Shown one piece after another: positions 33,765 to 42,864 of a stretch of DNA of 64,000 nt. The notes beneath the pieces are model-generated. The model saw only the letters and a program-made list of their open reading frames with translations, searched no databases and was not told the DNA's origin. The position numbers and the translations under genes are program-made. Every line of letters starts with the position of its first letter. The stretch's first letter is position 1. This stretch comes from Streptomyces sp. NBC_01485 (GTDB lineage Bacteria > Actinomycetota > Actinomycetes > Streptomycetales > Streptomycetaceae). The stretch lies in NCBI RefSeq assembly GCF_036227125.1, contig NZ_CP109435.1, positions 6,076,001 to 6,140,000 of the forward strand. Direction: 5' to 3'.

Positions 33765-36700
33765 TCACAGGGTGTCGGCCAGGACCTGGGAGCGGACCTG
33801 GTCGGCGCTCATCGCGCCGGTCCACACGCGCAGCGTCTCCAAGGAGCCCGGCAGGTAGTAGCCCGTCGAGCCGCCGGCCGCGCCGCGGCCCGCCGACACC
33901 GTGCCGCTGCCCTGCTGTGCGGCAGAGAACCCGGCCGCGTCCTCGCCGAGCTGCTCGAACTCGCCGACGTACAGGTGCAGTCGGCCGAGCCGGTCCTCCG
34001 TCTTCGACGCGTCGGCCGGGTCGGACCACTGCCACGTCTCCTGGGCGTCGAAGACGCCGGTGACGTACACCCAGGTGTCCAGCTCGGCGACGTCGCCGGC
34101 GGCGACCTCCGCGCTCTGGGTGACCTTGCCGTCGGAGCCGACGGCGGTGCGGGTGAACTTCCACTGGTAGACGTCCGCCGCGGGCTTGACCACCCACAGG
34201 GCCCACGACGACTCGGTGCCGGTGGCCTGGCCCGCCACCTGGGCGCGGTAGCCCACCGGCTTCGACGCCAGCTTCGCGGAGTCCAGCCGCACCCGCGCGG
34301 CGACGGTGAACGAGCCGGTCTCGTCGGTCACCGGACCGGCCGCCGAGGCGTATCCGGCGGTGCCGTCCAGGTCCAGGGCGTTGTTGTCCTCGTCCAGCAC
34401 GGCCCCGGACGTCGACAGCTGCATCGGCGGCACCGAGTACTGGGAGAGTTCCTTGACCTGGTTGCCGGTCGACGTGGTGGCGTCCCAGAACGCGGAGAGC
34501 TCGTTGGCGGCGACACCGTCCTGGGTGAGCGACGCCTCCTGCGCGATCTGCTCCGGCGTCAGGGCGTACTGCCAGACGGCCACCTCGTCGACGCGTCCGC
34601 GGAAGTTCTCCCCGTACACGCCGCCGACCAGGGAACGGCCGAACTGCAGACCGGCGGAGGACGTCCACGGCGTGTACGCGGTGGACAGCGCGTTCAGCAC
34701 CACCGGCTTGCCCTGCGCACGGCCGTTGACGAACAGCTGGATCGTGTCGTTCGTCTTGTCCGTGTCGCGCTTGGTGTCGAACACGGCCGTCAGGTGCGTC
34801 CACACGTTCATCGGCGGGGACGCGGCGTCGGCGACGGAGCGAAGGTAGACCGGGTTGTCCTTGACGTCCGTGGCGGTGCGGTTGAACACCCACTTCTTGA
34901 GGCTCGACGAGTAGTACAGGGTGAACGCCGAGGCGTTCGCGCCGGGCGCCGAGAGGACCACGTGGCTCGTCGAGGCGTCCGTCAGATACACCCACGACGA
35001 GACGGTGAACGAGTCCTTGGTGTTGACCGCGGGTGCGGCGGTGGACGCGTATCCGTCGCGCGTGGTGTCGGTGGCGCTGTCGTTGAGCCACAGCGAGTAG
35101 TCCGTGTCACCGCGACGGCCCAGGCCCGACCAGCCGGAGCGCGTGGTCTGCAGGGTTGCGTCGTGCCGGGTGCCCTCCGTCGCACCGTCCTTCGCCACGG
35201 TCACGCCCGAACTCGGCGCCCCGTCGTCGAAGTGCCAGCGGCCCACCGCACCGGCGGCCGGGGCGACCTTGAAGGAGAACTCCGCGGGCGTTCCCCAGCG
35301 GTTGCGCACGTCCTTGGCCTCCACCGACAGCACCTGACTGCCGGCCAGCGGCGGGGTGATGTCCGGGACGGTCACACTGGATCCGGTGACCGTCCTGGCG
35401 CCGGACGTCGCGGTCGGCAGCAGCCGCCAGCGGTAGCCGATGATGTCGGTGTCCGCGGCGTTCGGCTTGAAGCGGAAGCTGCCGGGCACGCCCGGATTGC
35501 CGTGGCCCTCGCACAGGTTGGCGGTGCACGGCGTGTACGGGGAGTTGCTGGTGATCTGCGGCGCCTTCGGCGCCGTCGAGTCGATCTTGAAGTAGCACCA
35601 CGAGGAGGACGAGGAGAACAGGTCCCCGGACTTCCCGCCGTAGCTCCAGTGGGACTGGGTGCGTGACCTCAGCCGGTACAGCCCGCCGTCCGCGCGCTCG
35701 CTGATGCGCAGCTTCTCCAGGGTGTCGTCCGGATCCCAGCCGCTGGCGGGCCGGTAGCCGGTCCACACCGAGTGCCAGGCCGCGTCGTCACCGCGCTCCA
35801 CGAAGAACTCGGACTGCAGTGAACCCTCTTCGGCGCCCGCGCCGCTCTCGACCTTCGTCTGCACCCGGGACTGGAGCATGGGGTCCTTGCGGGTGACGAT
35901 CAGCGGGTCGGCGGAGGTCTTGCAGTACGCCGTGGTTCCGTCGCCGGGGATGACGCCCACGTTGGTGGGGGCGCCGGGCCGGTAGGCGAAGTTGACCTGG
36001 AGCTCGGCGTTGTCGTCGAACCGCTTCCAGGCAGCGGGGTCGGACTCGTCCTTGGCCCGGAGCATCAGGGTCAGCCGGGAGATCTTGCCGTCGGCGAAGC
36101 TGCGGACCGTGGACGTCAGGTTCTCGTCCGTCTCGTCCGGGTTGTCGTTGAACTCCACCCACTGGTTGGGCTGTTCCGGGCTGCACTGGCTGCCGCGGCC
36201 CGCCGAGACGAGCCGGTCGCCGATCTGGTCGAGCTGGGTCGGACCCGGCCACCTGGTGCCCTCGGAGATGTTGTTGGTGCGCTCCAGGTCGACCCACTTG
36301 GCGGTGCAGCTGAAGGACCAGGTCTCGCGGGCGCGGAAGGTGGCGTCGATGACGTACTTGCCGGACAGCTTCGAGGGCGAGAACTCGAAGTACATGCGGT
36401 TGGTGTAGTTGTTGCCGCAGTAGTACGGGCCGGAGACGCTGCAGCGGCCGACGCCGTAGTCGCCGTTGAACTGCCAGAACTTGTCGCCGTCCGAGGAGAG
36501 CACGGTCCGCTCGGACACGCCCAGGCCCACCGACGGGTCGATGTAGACCGGGTAGACGGTGTCCTGGCCGCGCAGCAGCCCGAGGTCGGGCCGCACGGAG
36601 ACGGCGTCGCCCTTCACCTCGACCGGCATGACCGCGCTGGTGTCACCGGAGCCGGGCTGGACGCCCTCCTCGACGGGGTCGGGCTCGGCCGCCGGGGCCG

Positions 36701-37538
36701 AGGCGGCCGGCGTCGTGGTGTCCGAGGCCCGGGCCACGGACAGCAGTTGGGTGCTCGGGCCGGTGTCCGCGTCGGTGTCGCCGGCCGAGTCCCACATCTG
36801 CCCGGCGGGGCCCTTGAAGACCGTGTTGCCGTCGCCGTCGACGGCGCGCAGGCCGCCGCCCGTGCCCGGGGTCACGGTCAGTCCGTCGCCGGTCGCCCGG
36901 AGCGTGATCCGCTCCAGCGCCTGGTCGGCGGCGGCCGCGGCGGTCTTGACGACCAGTACCTCGCGGTAACCCTCGGCCGTCGCGGTCAGCTGGAGGTCCA
37001 CTCCGTCGAAGACGTCGGGATAGGTGGCCGTCGGTCCGTCGAGGCGCGGCGCGGGCAGTTTGCCCGGCCAGCCCAGCCGCAACGAGCCCTGCTCGTCGCC
37101 CAGGTGGATCAGCCGCGAGCCGTCGCCGCCCGCCGAGAAGGAAAGGTCGACGACGGCGGACTTCGGGCCGACGGAGCCGTCGGCGCGCCGGACGAGCGTG
37201 GTGTCGACGGCGTCCCAGGAGCCGTCGTCGTCCTTGACCCGCTGCGGCACCGCGGACTGGGTCAGCGTGTAGGTGCCGTCCGGGTTCGCGGTGGTCGTGG
37301 AGTACTCGGTCCGGTCGGCGGTGACCTCGACGGGTTCGCCGGTGGAGACGGCGCGTTCGCGGGCCGTCTGAGCGGTCGTCGGGCCGGCCGCGTCCAGGGT
37401 GTCGGCGTGGGCGGCGGGCGCGTTGAGCGCCAGGGCGGGCAGGGCCGCCAGCAGAGCGACCGAGGTGATGCCGGATATGACGCCCTGTGGTCTTCGCACC
37501 CGGTCGCGGCCGGGCCGAGGACTCTTGAGTCGATGCAC
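33765..37538 (-). CDS. Large secreted LamG-domain protein, partner of the RHS gene
   Basis: About 1257 residues. The GTG start follows GGGGG, with a signal peptide ending 'ALPALALNAPAAHA' at about 46. A beta-rich middle follows with 'DPSVGLGVSERTVLSSDGDK' and 'MYFEFSPSKLSGKYVIDATF' (DNRLRE-like). Two concanavalin/LamG domains come last, at about 830-1020 ('TKDSFTVSSWVYLTDASTSH', 'NFRGRVDEVAVWQYALTPEQ') and 1080-1250 ('ETGSFTVAARVRLDSAKLA', 'GSLETLRVWTGAMSADQV'). Such proteins often stand next to RHS proteins in Streptomyces and may bind surface sugars or help delivery. It is the first gene of the pair; the RHS start follows 229 bp downstream. Confidence 0.85.
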   Translation of the reverse strand: MHRLKSPRPGRDRVRRPQGVISGITSVALLAALPALALNAPAAHADTLDAAGPTTAQTARERAVSTGEPVEVTADRTEYSTTTANPDGTYTLTQSAVPQRVKDDDGSWDAVDTTLVRRADGSVGPKSAVVDLSFSAGGDGSRLIHLGDEQGSLRLGWPGKLPAPRLDGPTATYPDVFDGVDLQLTATAEGYREVLVVKTAAAAADQALERITLRATGDGLTVTPGTGGGLRAVDGDGNTVFKGPAGQMWDSAGDTDADTGPSTQLLSVARASDTTTPAASAPAAEPDPVEEGVQPGSGDTSAVMPVEVKGDAVSVRPDLGLLRGQDTVYPVYIDPSVGLGVSERTVLSSDGDKFWQFNGDYGVGRCSVSGPYYCGNNYTNRMYFEFSPSKLSGKYVIDATFRARETWSFSCTAKWVDLERTNNISEGTRWPGPTQLDQIGDRLVSAGRGSQCSPEQPNQWVEFNDNPDETDENLTSTVRSFADGKISRLTLMLRAKDESDPAAWKRFDDNAELQVNFAYRPGAPTNVGVIPGDGTTAYCKTSADPLIVTRKDPMLQSRVQTKVESGAGAEEGSLQSEFFVERGDDAAWHSVWTGYRPASGWDPDDTLEKLRISERADGGLYRLRSRTQSHWSYGGKSGDLFSSSSSWCYFKIDSTAPKAPQITSNSPYTPCTANLCEGHGNPGVPGSFRFKPNAADTDIIGYRWRLLPTATSGARTVTGSSVTVPDITPPLAGSQVLSVEAKDVRNRWGTPAEFSFKVAPAAGAVGRWHFDDGAPSSGVTVAKDGATEGTRHDATLQTTRSGWSGLGRRGDTDYSLWLNDSATDTTRDGYASTAAPAVNTKDSFTVSSWVYLTDASTSHVVLSAPGANASAFTLYYSSSLKKWVFNRTATDVKDNPVYLRSVADAASPPMNVWTHLTAVFDTKRDTDKTNDTIQLFVNGRAQGKPVVLNALSTAYTPWTSSAGLQFGRSLVGGVYGENFRGRVDEVAVWQYALTPEQIAQEASLTQDGVAANELSAFWDATTSTGNQVKELSQYSVPPMQLSTSGAVLDEDNNALDLDGTAGYASAAGPVTDETGSFTVAARVRLDSAKLASKPVGYRAQVAGQATGTESSWALWVVKPAADVYQWKFTRTAVGSDGKVTQSAEVAAGDVAELDTWVYVTGVFDAQETWQWSDPADASKTEDRLGRLHLYVGEFEQLGEDAAGFSAAQQGSGTVSAGRGAAGGSTGYYLPGSLETLRVWTGAMSADQVRSQVLADTL

Positions 37539-37588
37539 AGTTCCCCCACTACAATTTCTCACCCAATCCTCATGTTGGGCCGGGCAAG

Positions 37589-37616
37589 TAAATAGATCAC
37601 TGCTCACCCCCGTCAA
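37589..37616 (-). promoter_or_regulatory. Likely housekeeping promoter of the LamG-RHS pair
   Basis: On the minus strand TTGACG (37616-37611) is followed after 16 bp by TATTTA (37594-37589), about 50 bp before the GTG start. The spacing and hexamers fit a HrdB-type promoter. Confidence 0.55.
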
Positions 37617-37700
37617 GCGCCAATTCCCGCAGGGCCCGCCGGTGATCGAGGGGACCTGCGGGTTGAGGTGAAGTGGGGTGAGCCGGGGTGGGGGCGCGGA

Positions 37701-38237
37701 TCAGACGTCGGCGAGGATCGCCTCCGCGTCCAGCGTCACCCCGACCGCCTGGATCACCGAGGCGATCTTGAACGCCTCCTGGACGGTCTCCCGCCCGACT
37801 CCCGCCCCGCGCAGCACCCGCTCGTGCGAGTCGAGGCACAGCCCGCAGCCGTTGATCGCGGAGACCGCGAGCGACCACAGCTCGAAGTCGACCTTCTCGA
37901 CACCGGGGTCGCCGATGACGCTCATCCGCAGGCCGGGCCGCAGATTGCCGTACTCGGGGTCCGACAGCAGGTGGCGGGTGCGGTGGAAGACGTTGTTCAG
38001 CGCCATCACCGCGGCGGCGGACCTGGCCGCCGTGTACGCCTGCGGCGAGAGGTTCGCCTTCGCCTCCGGGGCCAGCTCACGCAGCACGAGGGGCGAGCGC
38101 GAGGCGATCGCCGTCGCCAGCACGGCGCCCCACAACTGCTGCGCGGACAGCTCGGAGTCGCCGACGACCGAGCCCAGACTGAGCTTCAGATCCTTGGCGT
38201 AGCCCGGAATCGCGGACTTCAGCGCATCCAGTGACAC
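37701..38237 (-). CDS. ahpD: Alkylhydroperoxidase AhpD
   Basis: A 178-residue protein with the AhpD motif 'NGCGLCLDSHERVLRG' (the CxxC pair and the histidine of the proton relay) and the start 'MSLDALKSAIPGYAKDLKL'. It is a thiol-dependent peroxidase and reduces AhpC in actinobacteria. In S. coelicolor, as I recall, ahpD follows ahpC, next to oxyR. Here neither is present upstream, where only 270 bp of non-coding DNA separates it from a roadblock-module gene. It might work alone or with an AhpC encoded elsewhere. Confidence 0.92.
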   Translation of the reverse strand: MSLDALKSAIPGYAKDLKLSLGSVVGDSELSAQQLWGAVLATAIASRSPLVLRELAPEAKANLSPQAYTAARSAAAVMALNNVFHRTRHLLSDPEYGNLRPGLRMSVIGDPGVEKVDFELWSLAVSAINGCGLCLDSHERVLRGAGVGRETVQEAFKIASVIQAVGVTLDAEAILADV

Positions 38238-38540
38238 GGCGGCTCACTTCCTGGCCGGGTTCCTTCGGGGCGGACGCTTCCGATCGTGGCACAAGGCGCG
38301 CACCCGTACGTCCGGGACGCGGCCGGTGCGGGGGCGGGGCGGCGACGACCAGGGTCCGTCAATCGGTCAAATGGGCATTGAACAAAGAGAATTGAGTCCA
38401 GGCGCGGAGCAATTTCCGTCAGCTGGAGGCAGGTCGGAAATCCCGCACTGGAATATGCGCCCGGACTGATAAACATTCCCTCCTCAGCGCTACGTGTCAG
38501 GCGTATGTGCGAGAAGTCCTGGGGGAGCGGGGGTGGGGGA
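38238..38540. other. Divergent regulatory gap between ahpD and the roadblock module
   Basis: About 300 bp, AT-richer than its surroundings at 38355-38480. No gene was found. It must hold the promoters of both flanking units. No OxyR-type site could be identified with confidence. Confidence 0.5.
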
Positions 38541-39467
38541 GTGACGTCGGGCTACGAACTGCTGGCACGCGCCCTCGCCGCGTGCGGCCGGGACGGCTTC
38601 AGCGGGGAGGTGCGCGTGTCGGGCACCCCCGGCGGCACCTTCCATCTGCACGGTGGGCTGGTCGTCGCGGTCGAGTCGCCGGGCGCGCCCGCGCCGGAGG
38701 CACTGCTGCTGCGCTCCGGCCGGATCGGCGGCGAGGAGTGGGCCGGGCTGGTGCGCGCGTCCGGCGGGGCGCGCTGGCCGGCCGCCGGGCTCATCGCCCA
38801 CGGCCACGCGGGGGCCGCACAGCTCCGGGTGGTCTGTGCGATGGCCCTCCAGGACGCCGCGTTCGCGGTCGTCGCGGGCAGTGTCGACGGCTGCGAACGC
38901 GGTCCGGCGAGCGGGCCGCCGTCCGCCCCGCTCGCCCCGGTCGCCGTGGGCGAACCGCCCACCCGGCTGCTCCAGGAGGCGTCCCGCAAGCTGCGCGCGC
39001 TCCTGGCGCTGCCGTACCCGGTGCGCCCGGACCGGGAGCGGCCCGTGCCCGCCTCCCTCTCCTGCGCGGCGACCCGACTGGGCCTCCTGCAACGGGAGTT
39101 GCTCACCCACGCCGACGGCCGGCGCACCGCCCGCGACCTCGCCTTCCGGACCGGGCGCGGGGTCTACGCCGTCACCGTCGAGACGGCCCGGATGCTGGGC
39201 GAGGGGCTCCTGGAGTGCGTGGACGCGCCCCACCCGATCCCGGTCCGGCTGCCCCCCGACGCCCCCGGCGTACGCCCCCGCGAACCGGCCCCGCCCCAGC
39301 CGGCCCCGCCTCCCCGGCCCTCGTCGCAGCCGCCAACGGAAGCGGCGATCCTGCCCCGCCGTCGCCCCGGCGCCAGCGGCATCAACGAAGCCCTCACGCC
39401 GGAACGCGGCGGCACCGGCCCCGGCTGGAAGGAGTTCTTCCGCCTGCGGAATTCGACGCCGAAATAG
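38541..39467 (+). CDS. DUF4388-like protein with winged-helix-type middle, roadblock module
   Basis: About 308 residues. The N-terminal 100 residues resemble the DUF4388/PatA fold ('RDGFSGEVRVSGTPGGTFHL', 'GGLVVAVESPGAPAPEALLL'). The middle ('LGLLQRELLTHADGRRTARD', 'LAFRTGRGVYAVTVETARML') looks like a winged helix, and the C-terminus is proline-rich. In bacteria DUF4388 occurs with roadblock proteins and small GTPases in polarity and signalling modules. I place the start at the GTG after GGGGGA; an ATG at 38505 is also in frame. The next two genes are roadblock-type proteins, so the three may form one complex. Confidence 0.65.
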   Translation: MTSGYELLARALAACGRDGFSGEVRVSGTPGGTFHLHGGLVVAVESPGAPAPEALLLRSGRIGGEEWAGLVRASGGARWPAAGLIAHGHAGAAQLRVVCAMALQDAAFAVVAGSVDGCERGPASGPPSAPLAPVAVGEPPTRLLQEASRKLRALLALPYPVRPDRERPVPASLSCAATRLGLLQRELLTHADGRRTARDLAFRTGRGVYAVTVETARMLGEGLLECVDAPHPIPVRLPPDAPGVRPREPAPPQPAPPPRPSSQPPTEAAILPRRRPGASGINEALTPERGGTGPGWKEFFRLRNSTPK

Positions 39468-39538
39468 TCGAAGCAGTCGCAGTGATCGCAGCAGTCGCAG
39501 TAATCGAAGCAGTCGTAATAGTCGCAGTAGTCGAAACA
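39467..39538 (+). repeat. 9-bp tandem repeat directly after the stop of the DUF4388-like gene
   Basis: Eight copies of RTCGMAGYA begin at the last base of the stop codon and run toward the roadblock gene. Confidence 0.85.
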
Positions 39539-39578
39539 GTAAACGCCACATGCGATCAGAATCAGGAGAGTTGCGCCT

Positions 39579-39998
39579 ATGGACCACGAAGCCCTCGCAC
39601 GGGAGATGCGCGGCCTGCGTGAGCAGGTGGCGGGCATCACCGACACCGCCCTCGCGGCGGCCGACGGGCTGCTCATCGCCGCCGACACCGCCGACTTCAT
39701 CGATCCGGAGGGCCTCGCCGCCCTCGCCGCGGCCGGCCTCGGCCTCGCCCGCCGCACCGCCGCGGCGACCGCCCGCGGCGCCCTGCACCGCACGGTGGCC
39801 TACGGCAGCCACGGCTGCGCCGCGTTCTACGCGGTCGGCGACACCGCGCTGATGGTCGTACTCGGCGACGAGGGCATCGACGTGGAGCGCCTGCACCGGG
39901 CGACCCAGCCGGCCCTGCGCCGCATCGACCTGATCCTCACCGCGAAAACCTCCGTGAACTCCGCGAACACCTCCGCGAAAGCGTCCGGAGGACTCTGA
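39579..39998 (+). CDS. Roadblock/LC7-domain protein 1
   Basis: A 139-residue protein with the roadblock fold: 'VAGITDTALAAADGLLIAAD', 'GLARRTAAATARGALHRTVA' and 'FYAVGDTALMVVLGDEGIDV'. Roadblock proteins dimerise and act as regulators or scaffolds of small GTPases. In Streptomyces conservons they sit with a histidine-kinase-like protein, DUF742 and a GTPase. None of these is nearby, so this is a reduced module. Its tail 'SVNSANTSAKASGG' is repetitive. Confidence 0.85.
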   Translation: MDHEALAREMRGLREQVAGITDTALAAADGLLIAADTADFIDPEGLAALAAAGLGLARRTAAATARGALHRTVAYGSHGCAAFYAVGDTALMVVLGDEGIDVERLHRATQPALRRIDLILTAKTSVNSANTSAKASGGL

Positions 39999-40002
39999 AG
40001 GG

Positions 40003-40431
40003 ATGGCGACGAAACGTATGACCCCCGGTTTCTCCGACCAGGTGATGGGCCTGGTCAAGGCACTGCGCACGGATGCCCCGGACTGCGTCGCCTCCGGCGT
40101 CGTCGACATGGCCACCGGCATGCTGCTCTCCTACGAGACCGTCGACAACCACCCGCCCGAGGTCCTCGACCTGCTCGCGGGCGCGACGCTCGACCTGTTC
40201 CAGGGCCGTACGGTCGTGATGATCGAGGACGTCTTCAAGGAGCGGCGCGGGAGCCAGAGCGACGACCACTTCTTCCAGGAGATCCTCGTCAACAGTGAGA
40301 ACCTCACTCACCTGTTCGTGCGGATGACCGAGCAGCAGGACGTCGTCGCGGTGGTCGTCTGCCGCAAGTCCGTCAACGTGGGGATGCTGTTCGCGCAGGT
40401 GCGGAGGGTGGTGCGGGAGTACCGGCTGTGA
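40003..40431 (+). CDS. Roadblock-like protein 2
   Basis: A 142-residue protein starting 4 bp after its neighbour. 'VKALRTDAPDCVASGVVDMA', 'TGMLLSYETVDNHPPEVLDL' and 'LVNSENLTHLFVRMTEQQDV' followed by 'VAVVVCRKSVNVGMLFAQVR' are consistent with a divergent roadblock/profilin-like fold. The function is unknown. The tight spacing suggests it forms a heterodimer with the preceding protein, which is an inference. Confidence 0.75.
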   Translation: MATKRMTPGFSDQVMGLVKALRTDAPDCVASGVVDMATGMLLSYETVDNHPPEVLDLLAGATLDLFQGRTVVMIEDVFKERRGSQSDDHFFQEILVNSENLTHLFVRMTEQQDVVAVVVCRKSVNVGMLFAQVRRVVREYRL

Positions 40432-40438
40432 ACGCGAA

Positions 40439-40475
40439 CGGTCCCTCCCCGAGTCGACCGGGGAGGGACCGTGTG
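40439..40475. terminator. Bidirectional terminator between roadblock module and ABC operon
   Basis: A 12-bp perfect stem CGGTCCCTCCCC/GGGGAGGGACCG with a 9-nt loop lies between converging genes. Confidence 0.8.
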
Positions 40476-40491
40476 CTTCAAGACGCCGTGC

Positions 40492-42864
40492 TCACTCCGT
40501 GCGCAGCCCGTCCGGCCGCAGCAGCCGCATCAGCGGCGGCAGGCTCAGCAGCGTCACCAGCAGGACGACCCCCGCGCCGCAGCCGGTCATCGCCAGCACG
40601 CTCGTCCAGTCCACGGCCACCGACGTGGCCGTCATCTTCAGCAGCACGGCGCCCAGCGTGAGCCCCACCGCCAGGGCCAGCAGCAGGCCCAGCGCGATCG
40701 GGATCGCCGTCTGCCACAGCACCGACAGGCCCAGGGTGCGCCGCCGGGTGCCGAAGGCGACCAGGGACGACAGCAGCTTGCGCCGCTCACGCAACTGCTC
40801 CAACTGCGAGACCAGCAGGCTCGCCCCGATGAGCGCCAGCACGGCGGCGGCGCCGACGAGCAGACCCGTGCGGACCGAGGTGAACTTCGTGTCCTCGCGG
40901 GTGGACGACCAGTTCATCGGGCTGGCCAGCGGATCCACCTGGTACGCCGTGTTGCGGACGTACTCGAACGCGTCGGGCACGGACTGGTCGATCGAGAGGT
41001 AGAGCTGACCGCCGACCATCTTCTCGGCGGCCTTGGGCAGCGCGCTCGGCGTCATCAGGAAGCCGGCGCGCTCCCACTCGGTCAGGCCCGTGGTCGCCTG
41101 GACCGTGCGGACGCCCGCGGGGACGGTCCAGACGACGTCCTTGGCGTTGTCCTGGGGGGACGGCTCGACGTACAGCTTCTTGCCGGGCTTGTTCATCTCC
41201 GGCCCGTCGCCGTAGTCAGCGGAGCGGTTGAGCACGAACATGTCGCCGTCCTTGCACGAGGGCAGTTTCGCCACCTCGCGCAGGGCCGGGCAGTCGCCCA
41301 CCGTCAGATCGGCGGTCTTGTCCGGGCCGTTCTCGGTGTTCCAGGAGGCGTCGCCCAGGTAGCCCTCCCACAGGGCCGTGACCTTGCGGACGGCCTTGGT
41401 GTCGGCGAACTTCTGCGCGGTCACGGCCGGCACGGCGCCCTCCGGCACGCCGACCTGCATCTGCGCCCGGTCGAGGTCCTTGCCGGTGGCCTTGGTGTAG
41501 TCGCCGTCCACGCCCGCGAACAGCATCTGCAGCGCGATCGCCCCGGCCACCGCCACCGCGATGCCGTTGACCATCCGGGCCGCCGTACCGCTGCTCAACT
41601 GCAGCCGTCGTACGGCCAGTTGCCAGGCGACACCGCCCGAGCCGAGCCGGGCGACGACCGTCTCCACGAGCCAGGGCAGCAGCGCGGTGATCCCGACGAG
41701 GAGCAGCAGGACGCCGCCGGTCACCAGGTACGAGTTGAAGTCCCCGTTCTCGCGGCCCTGCCCGATCATCGGGTAGAGCATCGCGAGACCGGCCACCGGC
41801 ATCAGCAGCCGCCACCACAGCCGTCGGCGCGAGGGCTTCGCCGTGCGCACCACGCCGAGCGGCTCGATCACCACACCGCGCAGCGCGAACAGGGTGACCA
41901 GGACCGCGGCCGCCGGCACCGTCAGCACGACCAGCGCGGCCAGCGCGGGGGAGGGGTTCAGGTAGCTGGGCCACACGCTGATGCCCACCACCTCGACCGT
42001 CCCCGCCGCCTGACGGCCGATCAGGAAGAAGACCGTGCCGAGGACCAGGCCCAGCAGCGCGCCGGCCATCGCCTCGCCCGCCGCGATGCGCCGGGTCATC
42101 CGGCCGTCGGAACCGATCAGTCTGAGGGCCGCGAGCCTGCGGTCACGCCGCTCGCCGCCGAACCGCACGGCCGCGGCGATGAACACGGCCACCGGCATCA
42201 GCAGCACCACGATGACGACGAGGATCAGCAGGAGCAGCACCGGGTCGGTGCTCTCCTTCGTCGGGTTCGGGTCGCCGAACTCCTTCAGCCGGTTCACCCC
42301 CGAGACGTCGAGGTGCGCGGCCAGCCCGGAGGCGCCCGAGTAGTAGGCGAGTTCCTGGGAGCCGATCAAGCCGCTCTCCCCGATGGTCCCGACGACGCGG
42401 TACGGCACCCGCCCCCGCAGCAGCGCCGAACCGTCGGCGTCGAGCAGCTTCTTCAGCGCGGGCGAGACGACCATGTCGCCCTTGCCCGGGAAGCGGCTCA
42501 CGCCGGGCGGCAGCGGGGCGCGCGCCCCTTCGGGCTCCACCAGCCGGCCGCGTACGTCCTTGCCGCGGAACGTCGTGTCGACCTCCGCGATCAGCAGGGT
42601 GTCGTCGCCCTTGGCCAGCGGTTCACCGAACTGCCAGTCCAGTCGGGCCTGTTCACGGTCGTGACGGACGGCCATCGCGGCGGGCACCGCCGTCGTCAGC
42701 AGCAGGACCGCCACGCCGAGCCCGACGCCCACCGCCGTCAGCAAGGCCCGCACCCAGCCCTCCCGCCCGCCCGCGAAGGCGAACCGGACCCCCAGGCCCA
42801 GATCCCTGGACCGCCCCCACGCTCGGCTTCGCTCGCGCGGGAGGTGCCCCCTCCGCAGGTTCAT
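40492..42864 (-). CDS. FtsX-like ABC transporter permease
   Basis: A 790-residue protein with two FtsX/MacB-type permease halves. An N-terminal helix ('ALLTAVGVGLGVAVLLLT') is followed by an extracytoplasmic domain. Membrane bundles lie at about 220-430 ('LLLILVVIVVLLMPVAVFIA') and 665-780 ('GLLVGAAAVLALIGASLLVS'). Between them is a second extracytoplasmic domain with cysteines ('VGDCPALREVAKLPSCKDGD'). It pairs with the ATPase encoded just upstream (ATGA overlap). PadR-linked systems of this kind often export antimicrobials or lipids; the substrate is unknown. Confidence 0.9.
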   Translation of the reverse strand: MNLRRGHLPRERSRAWGRSRDLGLGVRFAFAGGREGWVRALLTAVGVGLGVAVLLLTTAVPAAMAVRHDREQARLDWQFGEPLAKGDDTLLIAEVDTTFRGKDVRGRLVEPEGARAPLPPGVSRFPGKGDMVVSPALKKLLDADGSALLRGRVPYRVVGTIGESGLIGSQELAYYSGASGLAAHLDVSGVNRLKEFGDPNPTKESTDPVLLLLILVVIVVLLMPVAVFIAAAVRFGGERRDRRLAALRLIGSDGRMTRRIAAGEAMAGALLGLVLGTVFFLIGRQAAGTVEVVGISVWPSYLNPSPALAALVVLTVPAAAVLVTLFALRGVVIEPLGVVRTAKPSRRRLWWRLLMPVAGLAMLYPMIGQGRENGDFNSYLVTGGVLLLLVGITALLPWLVETVVARLGSGGVAWQLAVRRLQLSSGTAARMVNGIAVAVAGAIALQMLFAGVDGDYTKATGKDLDRAQMQVGVPEGAVPAVTAQKFADTKAVRKVTALWEGYLGDASWNTENGPDKTADLTVGDCPALREVAKLPSCKDGDMFVLNRSADYGDGPEMNKPGKKLYVEPSPQDNAKDVVWTVPAGVRTVQATTGLTEWERAGFLMTPSALPKAAEKMVGGQLYLSIDQSVPDAFEYVRNTAYQVDPLASPMNWSSTREDTKFTSVRTGLLVGAAAVLALIGASLLVSQLEQLRERRKLLSSLVAFGTRRRTLGLSVLWQTAIPIALGLLLALAVGLTLGAVLLKMTATSVAVDWTSVLAMTGCGAGVVLLVTLLSLPPLMRLLRPDGLRTE

